From Ramlibacter sp. (lineage in GTDB: Bacteria; Pseudomonadota; Gammaproteobacteria; Burkholderiales; Burkholderiaceae_C), in NCBI GenBank assembly GCA_023701085.1, contig JAMPXR010000052.1, positions 1 through 10,178 on the forward strand: a DNA stretch of 10,178 nt, read 5' to 3'. A model generated the notes under the pieces. It was given only the letters and a program-made list of their open reading frames with translations, was not told the origin of the DNA and made no database searches. The position numbers and the translations under genes were made by a program. Position 1 is the stretch's first letter; each line of letters starts with the position of its first letter. Shown in pieces: positions 1 to 9,354 of this stretch.

Positions 1-64
1 CTCTGGTACGGTGGCTCAATCCACTGATTTGACAGCTCGGCCTCAACCGGGCGTCCTGCCGGCC

Positions 65-1447
65 ATGAACACCCGCATCGAACGCGACACCTTCGGGCCC
101 ATAGAGGTTCCCGCCGAGCGGCTGTGGGGCGCGCAGACCCAGCGCTCGCTGCGCAACTTCGCCATCTCCGGCGAGCGCCAGCCCAGGGAGATCATCCGCG
201 CCCTGGTGCAGATCAAGCGCTCCTCGGCCGTGGTCAACCACCTGATGGGCCTGCTGGACGAGCGCAAGGCCGCTGCCATCATCGCCGCCGCCGACGAGGT
301 GCTGGCCGGCGCGCACGAGGACGAGTTTCCGCTGGTCGTGTGGCAGACCGGCTCGGGCACGCAGACCAACATGAACGTGAACGAGGTGCTGGCCAATCGC
401 GCCAGCGAGCTGCTGGGCGGCCCGCGCGGCGAGGAGCGCCTGGTCCATCCCAATGACGACGTGAACAGGAGCCAGTCGTCCAACGACGTCTATCCCACGG
501 CGATGCACGTGGCGGCGGTGGACGCCATCCGCAACCGCCTGCAGCCCTCGCTGCTGAGGCTCAAGGCGACGCTGGCGGCGAAGTCCCTGGCCTTTCACGA
601 CATCGTCAAGATCGGCCGCACCCATTTGCAGGACGCCACGCCCCTCACCTTGGGGCAGGAGTTCTCCGGCTATGCGGCGCAGCTGGAGCAGGCCGACCGG
701 CACCTGCATGGCAGCCTGCCGCACCTGTGCGAGCTGGCGCTGGGCGGCACGGCCGTGGGCACGGGCCTGAACGCGCCCAAGGGCTATGCCCAGAAGGTGG
801 CGGCCGAACTCGCGCGCCTGACCGGGTTGCCGTTCGTCACCGCGCCCAACAAGTTCGAGGTGATGGCGGCGGCCGATGCGCTGGTGCATGCGCACGGCGC
901 GCTCAAGACCCTGGCCGCCAGCCTGATGAAGATCGCCAACGACGTGCGCTGGCTGGCCAGCGGGCCGCGCAGCGGCATCGGCGAAATCAGCATCCCGGAA
1001 AACGAGCCGGGCTCGTCCATCATGCCGGGCAAGGTGAACCCGACGCAGAGCGAGGCACTGACCATGCTGTGCTGCCAGGTGTTCGGCAACGACGTGGCCG
1101 TCAATTTCGGCGGCGCCTCCGGCAATTTCGAGCTCAACGTGTTCCGCCCGGTGATCGCGCACAACTTCCTGCAAAGCGCGCGCCTGCTGGCCGACGGCAT
1201 GGCCAGCTTCAACGACCATTGCGCCGCCGGCATCGAGCCCCGTCGCGAGCGCATCGCGGAACTGGTGGGCCGCTCCCTCATGCTGGTGACGGCCCTGAAT
1301 CCGCACATCGGCTACGACAAGGCCGCGCAGATCGCCAAGAAGGCGCACCAGGAAGGCACCAGCCTGCGCGAAGCGGCCATCGCGACGGGCTTCGTGACCG
1401 CGGAGCAGTTCGACGAATGGGTGCGGCCGGAGCGGATGGTGGGCTGA
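65..1447 (+). CDS. fumC: Class II fumarate hydratase (fumarase C)
   Basis: This gene encodes a cytoplasmic, iron-independent homotetrameric fumarase that interconverts fumarate and L-malate in the TCA cycle. The protein from the ATG at 65 is 460 residues, normal for the family. The lyase signature [11 protein letters not shown] lies at about residues 316-326 and carries the mobile-loop serine pair (S317/S318) and K323. The [10 protein letters not shown] motif places the conserved histidine at H187, one residue off the E. coli numbering. [13 protein letters not shown] and the [15 protein letters not shown] substrate-binding segment are also present. The frame stays open upstream to a GTG at 11, which would add 18 poorly conserved residues. 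I chose ATG 65 because the sequence after it ([15 protein letters not shown]) aligns with known FumC N-termini, although no good Shine-Dalgarno sequence is visible before either start. The gene ends 8 bases from the stop of the convergent UPF0114 gene. The assignment is secure; only the start is open. Confidence 0.96.
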   Translation: MNTRIERDTFGPIEVPAERLWGAQTQRSLRNFAISGERQPREIIRALVQIKRSSAVVNHLMGLLDERKAAAIIAAADEVLAGAHEDEFPLVVWQTGSGTQTNMNVNEVLANRASELLGGPRGEERLVHPNDDVNRSQSSNDVYPTAMHVAAVDAIRNRLQPSLLRLKATLAAKSLAFHDIVKIGRTHLQDATPLTLGQEFSGYAAQLEQADRHLHGSLPHLCELALGGTAVGTGLNAPKGYAQKVAAELARLTGLPFVTAPNKFEVMAAADALVHAHGALKTLAASLMKIANDVRWLASGPRSGIGEISIPENEPGSSIMPGKVNPTQSEALTMLCCQVFGNDVAVNFGGASGNFELNVFRPVIAHNFLQSARLLADGMASFNDHCAAGIEPRRERIAELVGRSLMLVTALNPHIGYDKAAQIAKKAHQEGTSLREAAIATGFVTAEQFDEWVRPERMVG

Positions 1448-1455
1448 CCGGCGCC

Positions 1456-2064
1456 TCAGTGACGCTCTGGCTGGATGCCCGACATGATCCGGTCCGTGTA
1501 GGCGATCGCCATGGCCGACAGCAGGAAGGTGATGTGGATGGCGGTCTGGGCAATGAGCACGCGGTCCGAGTAGTTGTCGGCGTTGATGAAGGTCTTGAGC
1601 AGGTGGATCGAGGAAATCCCGATGATCGCCGTGGCCAGCTTGACCTTCAGGACCGAAGCGTTGACGTGGCTCAGCCACTCGGGCTGGTCCGGATGGCCCT
1701 CCAGGTTCATGCGGCTGATGAAGGTCTCGTAGCCGCCGACGATGACCATGATCAGCAGGTTCGAGATCATGACCACGTCGATCAGCGCGAGCACCACCAG
1801 CATGATGACCGTCTCGTTGAGCGAATCGACCGGCAGCGTGGCCTTGTAGCCGATGCTGGTGATCAGCGCGTTCAATGCGCTCTTGCTGCCGGCGGCCGCC
1901 TCGACCAGGTGCAGCAGTTCGTAGAGGAAGTGCACCACATAGACCGCCTGGGCCGCGATCAGCCCCAGGTACAGCGGCAGCTGCAGCCAGCGGCTGGCGA
2001 AGATCAGGCCGGGCAGGGGGCGCAGCGGGGAGCGGGGATTTCGCGGATGGTTGGGGTCTTGCAT
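1456..2064 (-). CDS. UPF0114 / YqhA family inner-membrane protein
   Basis: This is a 202-residue integral membrane protein resembling the UPF0114 (YqhA, TIGR00645) family, whose function is not established. Four hydrophobic segments are visible, at about residues 28-53, 84-111, 139-158 and 170-192. Typical family stretches are the N-terminal SPLRPLPGLIFASRWLQLPL, the NETVIMLVVLALIDVVMISNLLIMVIVGGYE region, and the polar-flanked KVKLATAIIGISSIHLLKTF helix. The ATG at 2064 is preferred because the frame upstream (to a GTG at 2118) adds 18 residues without family resemblance. No strong ribosome binding site precedes 2064, so the start is only moderately certain. The gene is divergent from acs and converges on fumC, so it appears to be a single-gene transcript. 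A TACAAT sequence on the minus strand (2094-2099) could be a -10 element, but no convincing -35 is seen. Confidence 0.88.
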   Translation of the reverse strand: MQDPNHPRNPRSPLRPLPGLIFASRWLQLPLYLGLIAAQAVYVVHFLYELLHLVEAAAGSKSALNALITSIGYKATLPVDSLNETVIMLVVLALIDVVMISNLLIMVIVGGYETFISRMNLEGHPDQPEWLSHVNASVLKVKLATAIIGISSIHLLKTFINADNYSDRVLIAQTAIHITFLLSAMAIAYTDRIMSGIQPERH

Positions 2065-2140
2065 CGGGCAGCGGGTTTTTACGGATGTGGCGGATTGTAG
2101 ATTTGCCGCGCGGGCCACTGGGCTCGGGTTAGTTTTGTAA

Positions 2141-2167
2141 ACTTACGCCAGTCAGTGGCCTGTAAGT
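2141..2167. promoter_or_regulatory. Imperfect inverted repeat upstream of acs
   Basis: ACTTAC (2141-2146) followed by GCCA (2147-2150) is mirrored, after a 5-base loop, by TGGC (2156-2159), a 2-base bulge (CT) and GTAAGT (2162-2167). This gives ten complementary base pairs in a dyad that ends 47 bases before the acs start codon. It lies in the divergent spacer between the UPF0114 gene and acs, next to an AT-rich patch (2130-2146). It could be a regulator's operator or a hairpin in the acs leader. The repeat is seen directly; the role is inference. Confidence 0.4.
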
Positions 2168-2204
2168 GCCAGCGCGGACAGTCACCTGCGAACCCTATCC
2201 CTGC

Positions 2205-2208
2205 GGAG
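2205..2208 (+). promoter_or_regulatory. Ribosome binding site of acs
   Basis: GGAG lies 6 bases before the ATG at 2215. It settles the acs start there rather than at the upstream in-frame start at 2155, which would add 20 residues unlike the family. Confidence 0.75.
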
Positions 2209-2214
2209 ACAAAG

Positions 2215-4200
<1,986 letters not shown>

Positions 4201-4216
4201 GGCAGCCGCCAAAGCG

Positions 4217-4241
4217 AAAGGCCCGCAGCGCGGGCCTTTTT
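4217..4241 (+). terminator. Intrinsic terminator after acs
   Basis: A perfect 10-bp stem, AAAGGCCCGC (4217-4226) with GCGGGCCTTT (4230-4239), has a 3-base AGC loop and runs straight into a T-tract (4237-4241). It starts 17 bases after the acs stop. The A-rich left arm means the convergent cytochrome gene, which ends at 4263, may use the same hairpin from the other side, though its T-tract would be shorter. Confidence 0.9.
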
Positions 4242-4262
4242 GTTGCGTCGCCGGGGCGCCGC

Positions 4263-4568
4263 TTATTTCTTCAGACTCAGCACCCAGGCGGCCAGCTTCT
4301 TGGCGTCGGCTTCGTTGACCTGCGTGTTGGCGGGCATGGGCACGGGGCCCCAGACGCCGGAGCCGCCCTTCATGATCTTGACCGCGAGCTTGTCGACCGC
4401 GTCCTTCTGTCCGGCATATTTGGCCGCCACGTCCTTGTAGGCCGGCCCGACCAGTTTCTTGTCCACGGCGTGGCAGGCCGTGCAGTTCTTGCTCGTGGCC
4501 AACGCCATGTCCGCCATGGCGGACACGCTGGCGGTTGCCGCTATCAGCGCAAACAGGGCACGTTTCAT
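4263..4568 (-). CDS. Periplasmic class I cytochrome c, c551/c552 type
   Basis: This gene encodes a 101-residue precursor of a small soluble monohaem cytochrome c that shuttles electrons in the periplasm. A basic start (MKR) and a hydrophobic stretch form a signal peptide with likely cleavage after SAMA (residue 19). That leaves about 82 residues, the same mature length as Pseudomonas cytochrome c551. The haem site is CTACH (C29, C32, H33). The sixth haem ligand is M78 within [11 protein letters not shown], a signature of the c551 group, and [14 protein letters not shown] is also typical. The ATG at 4568 has AGAGGA on the minus strand 6 bases upstream; a TTG immediately before it is a less likely start. 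The partner is not clear from the neighbours: no denitrification, oxidase or bc1 genes are in the window. It lies convergent to acs and divergent from the Trp-rich small protein gene. Confidence 0.93.
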   Translation of the reverse strand: MKRALFALIAATASVSAMADMALATSKNCTACHAVDKKLVGPAYKDVAAKYAGQKDAVDKLAVKIMKGGSGVWGPVPMPANTQVNEADAKKLAAWVLSLKK

Positions 4569-4685
4569 CAATTGTCCTCTTGAGTTGGGTTACAGTGTCT
4601 CAACGCGATTGTAGTGATCGGCGTTGACCCCGCCCCTAATGCCCGTACGCGGGGCAAGGCTGAGCATGTTGCCGGAGTGAGCGCG
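4569..4685. promoter_or_regulatory. Divergent spacer between cytochrome c and Trp-rich protein genes
   Basis: This 117-base spacer must hold the promoters of both divergent genes. On the minus strand a TACAAT (4608-4613) sits about 40 bases before the cytochrome start and could be its -10 element, but no good -35 is found at the right distance. On the plus strand a TTGACC (4624-4629) resembles a -35 without a convincing -10. The promoter placements are weak guesses. Confidence 0.3.
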
Positions 4686-4928
4686 ATGTACCTGCTGGGA
4701 ATCGGAATCGTCCTGCTGATCTTGAAGTACCTCGAGATCGGCCCGGTCGCCGCCTGGGACTGGTGGGTCGTGCTGGCCCCCTTCGGTCTGGCGGTCGCCT
4801 GGTGGGCCTGGGCCGACTGGTCGGGCTACACCAAGAAGAAGGCGATGGAAAAGGAAGATGCCCGCCGGCAGGCGCGCGTCGACAAGAGCCGCGCGGCGAT
4901 GGGCGTCAAACCCACGCGCCGCCGCTGA
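4686..4928 (+). CDS. Small Trp-rich membrane protein (TIGR04438-like)
   Basis: This gene encodes an 80-residue protein of unknown function. It has an N-terminal hydrophobic segment at about residues 2-22 (MYLLGIGIVLLILKYLEIGP). A second segment at about 24-44 is unusually rich in tryptophan: seven W in 23 residues, in WDWW, WWAW and DW. A strongly charged, basic tail follows, at about 49-80 (KKKAMEKEDARRQARVDKSR... ending in RRR). The pattern matches the small Trp-rich protein family described in betaproteobacteria (TIGR04438), recalled from general knowledge and not searched. The start at 4686 is supported by GGAGTGA at 4674-4680. An upstream in-frame start at 4614 would add 24 residues without hydrophobic or family character. 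Topology is probably two helices with a cytoplasmic basic tail. It converges on the FAD-Rieske gene with a 6-base gap. Confidence 0.82.
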   Translation: MYLLGIGIVLLILKYLEIGPVAAWDWWVVLAPFGLAVAWWAWADWSGYTKKKAMEKEDARRQARVDKSRAAMGVKPTRRR

Positions 4929-4934
4929 GGCCCG

Positions 4935-6425
4935 TCATTCGACCTTCAGGTGCTTGCGCTTGAGGGCGGCGATCGCCGGGCCCTCGAGCACCGCGCCATC
5001 GGGGCTGAACCGGCTGCCATGGCAGGGACAGTCCCAACTGGTTTCCACGCTGTTCCAGTGCACCTTGCAGCCCAGGTGCGTGCACACAGGGGAGACCGCG
5101 AACAGTTCGCCATCGGGCGCGCGCCAGGCCGCGCAGGTGTCGCCGTCGCTTTCGATGATGGCGCTGTCGCCCGGGGCCAGGGCCGACAACTGCTGCTCCT
5201 GGCGGTGGGTCAGGTAATCCTTGACCAGCGCCTTGGCCATGGTGCCGACCTCCTGCATCATCGCCCTGCCGCCCTTGAGGGGCCAGCGCGTGGGCTTGCA
5301 CAGGACGCCGAACGGCGGGGACTGCCCCATGAGCTGGGCCGCGATCACCTGCGCCGCGACGGTTCCCCACACCAGCCCGTCGGTCGAAAAACCCGTGGCG
5401 ATGAAGCAACCCGTGAGATCTCGGCCGATGTAGGGCAGGCGGTCGGCCGACTGGTAGTTCTGCGCCGACCAGCGATAGGCGACCGGCGCGGAGCCGAACC
5501 GCTTGTCCGCGACCGCCTCCAGGGCCATCAGGCTGGCCTTGGCATTGTGACTGCCCGTCTTGTTCGACTGGCCGACGCACACGAGAAAATGCCGCGACTG
5601 CGCCTGCGCCGTTCGCACCGAGAGGTTTTCGGCGCCGCGGCACCAGAAGATGCCCGGACCCGGATCGGATGCGCCCAGGTCGCGCGCGATGCCGTATTCC
5701 CGGTGCACCGTCATTTCGGCCTGCACCATGTGAAAGCCCGCGGGTGTGTGGGTCGCCAGCACGATGTCGCGGGCCTTCACCGCGCCCGTCGCCGTCGCCG
5801 CCCGTTTTTCCTTCGGGTCCAGTTCGATGACGCGCGCGTGTTCATGCACCGAGGCGCCCGCCCGCGCCGCGAGTTCGGCGACATGCGCCACGTAGGCCTG
5901 CGGCTGGATCTGCGCCTGGTCCTCCAGCACCAGCACGTCGCCCAGCGGCGTGGGCAGCGGAGCGGGAACGGTCCTTTCCATGCGGACTTTCGCATCGGCC
6001 CTGGCGAGCGCGATGTGCTCGTGCGAGATATGGGGCCGCTGTTCCTGCGACGTCGCATACAAGTACAGGGCGCAGCGCCGGAAGCCGCAGCCGGGCGGCC
6101 GCGCCTCGCCTTCGATGAAGGCCATGGCGGCGCGCCGCTGCGCCACGACCTGCCGCGCCACCTCGTCGTCCCACGCGCGCGCGACCCCGTGCAGGCCCTG
6201 GCTGAGCGTTTCGTACAGATTGCCGGTCGAATGGCCGGTGCTGCCGCTGCCGATGGTGCGCGCCTCCAGCAGCACGACGCGCCTGCCCTGGCGCGCGAGC
6301 AGCAAGGCGAGCGTCACGCCGGTGATGCCGCCGCCGACGATCAGGATCTCGGTGCTGGAGTCGCCCTGCAGGGGCCCGAAGGCCGAAGGCGCCGCGGTCG
6401 CGCGCCACACCGGGCTTGTGTCCAT
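4935..6425 (-). CDS. FAD-dependent oxidoreductase with C-terminal Rieske [2Fe-2S] domain
   Basis: This 496-residue protein fuses a DAO/DadA-type FAD domain to a Rieske domain, like the uncharacterised YhfW-type proteins of Bacillus; substrate and physiological role are unknown. The dinucleotide-binding fold opens with ILIVGGGITG (residues 27-36) and ends its second strand at E54, followed by the GSGSTGHSTGNLYE stretch typical of this oxidoreductase group. A late FAD segment (LPYIGRDLTGCFIATGFSTDGLVWG) lies near residues 345-370. The Rieske ligands are C448 and H450, then C466 and H469, in CTHLGC and CPCHGS. The extra cysteines C453 and C468 match those forming a disulphide in bc1/b6f Rieske proteins. 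No Tat or Sec signal is visible, so it is probably cytoplasmic. A GGGGGAA ribosome binding site (6431-6437, minus strand) supports the ATG at 6425. It lies downstream of ilvD on the same strand, separated by hairpins, so it is probably expressed separately. Confidence 0.9.
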   Translation of the reverse strand: MDTSPVWRATAAPSAFGPLQGDSSTEILIVGGGITGVTLALLLARQGRRVVLLEARTIGSGSTGHSTGNLYETLSQGLHGVARAWDDEVARQVVAQRRAAMAFIEGEARPPGCGFRRCALYLYATSQEQRPHISHEHIALARADAKVRMERTVPAPLPTPLGDVLVLEDQAQIQPQAYVAHVAELAARAGASVHEHARVIELDPKEKRAATATGAVKARDIVLATHTPAGFHMVQAEMTVHREYGIARDLGASDPGPGIFWCRGAENLSVRTAQAQSRHFLVCVGQSNKTGSHNAKASLMALEAVADKRFGSAPVAYRWSAQNYQSADRLPYIGRDLTGCFIATGFSTDGLVWGTVAAQVIAAQLMGQSPPFGVLCKPTRWPLKGGRAMMQEVGTMAKALVKDYLTHRQEQQLSALAPGDSAIIESDGDTCAAWRAPDGELFAVSPVCTHLGCKVHWNSVETSWDCPCHGSRFSPDGAVLEGPAIAALKRKHLKVE

Positions 6426-6458
6426 GACGATTCCCCCACGGAAAACACCATGCTAGGG

Positions 6459-6473
6459 TTGCGCTTCGCGCAA
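6459..6473. repeat. Short perfect hairpin upstream of the FAD-Rieske gene
   Basis: TTGCGC (6459-6464) and GCGCAA (6468-6473) form a perfect 6-bp inverted repeat around a TTC loop, 34 bases upstream of the FAD-Rieske start codon. It could be an operator or a leader hairpin. No function can be assigned from sequence. Confidence 0.35.
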
Positions 6474-6485
6474 GTCATGTAGGAC

Positions 6486-6527
6486 AAGGGCGCAAGGCCG
6501 GGCGGGCCCGCCTGGCCTTGCGCCCTT
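6486..6527 (-). terminator. Long palindrome after ilvD, probable terminator
   Basis: AAGGGCGCAAGGCC (6486-6499) pairs perfectly with GGCCTTGCGCCCTT (6514-6527). The GC-rich interior (6500-6513) extends the stem by several more pairs, giving about 18 bp in total. It begins about 18 bases after the ilvD stop in the direction of transcription. The minus-strand exit lacks a proper T-run (CTTGTCCT), so termination may be weak or the hairpin may instead stabilise the ilvD 3' end. Confidence 0.55.
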
Positions 6528-6545
6528 CGGGGGCGGGAAGCCGCT

Positions 6546-8240
<1,695 letters not shown>

Positions 8241-8384
8241 GTGTTCTCCGTGAGCCGCCCGGTCCGGGCTCGCGTGGCGCGGTTCCGGCGGGAAGCGGCG
8301 TGGGTGTGAGGGGTCCACGAAGTATGCGCCGCGAGACTTATTCTTTCTAATCTATTTTCAATGATGTATTAATATACTGTACAT
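8241..8384. promoter_or_regulatory. Divergent ilvD / lysR control region
   Basis: This 144-base spacer separates two divergently transcribed genes, and its right part (about 8338-8388) is strikingly AT-rich against the GC-rich surroundings. It contains two overlapping dyads: GTAT-taat-ATAC (8366-8377) and ATGTA-N11-TACAT (8364-8384). The second dyad has the size of a LysR-type operator. Such a shared spacer is the usual place for a LysR-type protein to repress itself and activate the opposite gene. The ilvD promoter itself could not be placed; a TTGAAA on the minus strand (8357-8362) is a possible -35 without a good -10 at proper spacing. Confidence 0.5.
8373..8378 (+). promoter_or_regulatory. 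Candidate -10 element of the lysR-type gene
   Basis: TATACT matches the TATAAT consensus at five of six positions and ends 6 bases before the ATG at 8385. Transcription would then start at or next to the A of the start codon. No Shine-Dalgarno sequence lies upstream, which fits a leaderless message. No convincing -35 hexamer is present, as is common for activator-dependent or autoregulated promoters. Confidence 0.4.
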
Positions 8385-9305
8385 ATGAGTCAGCCCCTGG
8401 TCGAGCTGCGCGTGTGGCGCCAGTTCATCGCCGTGGCCGAGGAGTTGCACTTCGGCCGCGCCGCCGCGCGCCTGCACATGACGCAGCCGCCGCTCACCCA
8501 GGCCATCGCCGGCCTGGAGCGGCTGTTGGGCGTGCGTCTGTTCGATCGCACCAAGCGCAGCGTTGCGCTGACCGCCGCGGGTGAAGCTTTGCTGCCCCAA
8601 GCGCGGCAATTGCTGGCGCGCGCGCTCGCCTTGCCCGCGAACGCGCGGGCCGCCGCCCACGGCGAGAGCGGCCGCTTGCGGCTTGCTTTTGTTTCCACTT
8701 TGGGATTCGGGCTGCTGCCCCAGTGGGTGTCGGCGTTCCGTTCCATCTATCCGCGGATCGAACTCGAGCTGCTCGAATCGACGGGCGACGTTCAGTTGCA
8801 AAGCATGGAGCGCGGCGAGATCGACGCCGGTTTCATGCTGCATTCGCCGGGTTTCGGGCCGGCAGGACTGCACCACCTGCGCATCGTTCGCGAACCGCTC
8901 GTGCTCGCCGTACCGGAGCAGCACGAGCTGGCGGCCGCACGCACGCTCGCCTTGCGGCGTGTGCTCGATCAGCCGCTGGTGATGTTCCCCAGGCGCATCC
9001 TGCCCTCGCTGCACGATGCGCTCTTTGGCATGTACCACGCCGCGGGACGGACACCGAAGATCGCGCAGGAGGCGATCCAGATGCAGACGATCGTCAATCT
9101 GGTCTCTGCCGGGCTGGGCCTGGCCTGGGTGCCCGACAGCGTGCGCCAGTTCCAGCGGACCGGGGTTCTGTATCGCCAGCTCGCCGGCAAGAAAGCGCGG
9201 GCGGTGCCGGCGTGCGAAACCACGCTGGTGTGGCCCCCGGGATCGAACCCCGCGCGGGATCGCTTCGTCGAGTTTGCGCGCGGGCGGCTGACCCCACCGG
9301 CTTGA
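8385..9305 (+). CDS. LysR-type transcriptional regulator, divergent from ilvD
   Basis: This 306-residue protein has normal LysR-family length and architecture. The N-terminal winged helix-turn-helix (about residues 6-65) includes [57 protein letters not shown], the classic LysR signature close to the BenM/CatM/CbbR branch. A linker helix follows, then an effector-binding domain from about residue 90 ([23 protein letters not shown]) with the two-subdomain periplasmic-binding fold, including [20 protein letters not shown]. The effector cannot be read from sequence. Its position suggests control of ilvD, as described for IlvR beside ilvD in Caulobacter, but orthology is not shown. The ATG at 8385 has no Shine-Dalgarno; starting later would remove part of the DNA-binding domain. 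lgt follows after 49 bases on the same strand and could be partly co-transcribed. Confidence 0.93.
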   Translation: MSQPLVELRVWRQFIAVAEELHFGRAAARLHMTQPPLTQAIAGLERLLGVRLFDRTKRSVALTAAGEALLPQARQLLARALALPANARAAAHGESGRLRLAFVSTLGFGLLPQWVSAFRSIYPRIELELLESTGDVQLQSMERGEIDAGFMLHSPGFGPAGLHHLRIVREPLVLAVPEQHELAAARTLALRRVLDQPLVMFPRRILPSLHDALFGMYHAAGRTPKIAQEAIQMQTIVNLVSAGLGLAWVPDSVRQFQRTGVLYRQLAGKKARAVPACETTLVWPPGSNPARDRFVEFARGRLTPPA

Positions 9306-9341
9306 GCTTCGCCGCCGCGCCATAGCCCGGCGGGCTTGCAG

Positions 9342-9347
9342 CACAAT
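9342..9347 (+). promoter_or_regulatory. Candidate -10 element of lgt
   Basis: CACAAT matches the -10 consensus at four of six positions and ends 7 bases before the lgt ATG. The bases between (ACCCCGC) contain no Shine-Dalgarno sequence. A leaderless start for lgt is therefore possible. No good -35 is visible, so the call is tentative. A small 5-bp hairpin (AGCCC/GGGCT, 9324-9336) lies just upstream and has no T-tract. Confidence 0.25.
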
Positions 9348-9354
9348 ACCCCGC

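Noticed and set aside
11..64. N-terminal extension of fumC from the GTG at 11
   Set aside because: The 18 extra residues do not resemble FumC N-termini and no ribosome binding site precedes the GTG; only 10 bases upstream are visible, so this is not absolute.
2157..2170. Possible sigma-54 (-24/-12) promoter before acs
   Set aside because: The GG and GC doublets are not at the required 10-base spacing and the flanking consensus is absent.
4624..4652. TTGACC as a -35 element for the Trp-rich gene
   Set aside because: No acceptable -10 hexamer occurs 16-18 bases downstream; the region there is GC-rich.
4950..6482. 510-residue open frame on the plus strand opposite the FAD-Rieske gene
   Set aside because: The minus-strand frame carries clear FAD and Rieske motifs; the plus-strand translation is Arg/His-rich with no recognisable domain.
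9324..9336. AGCCC/GGGCT hairpin as a terminator after the LysR-type gene
   Set aside because: The stem is only 5 bp and no T-tract follows, so it is unlikely to stop transcription before lgt.
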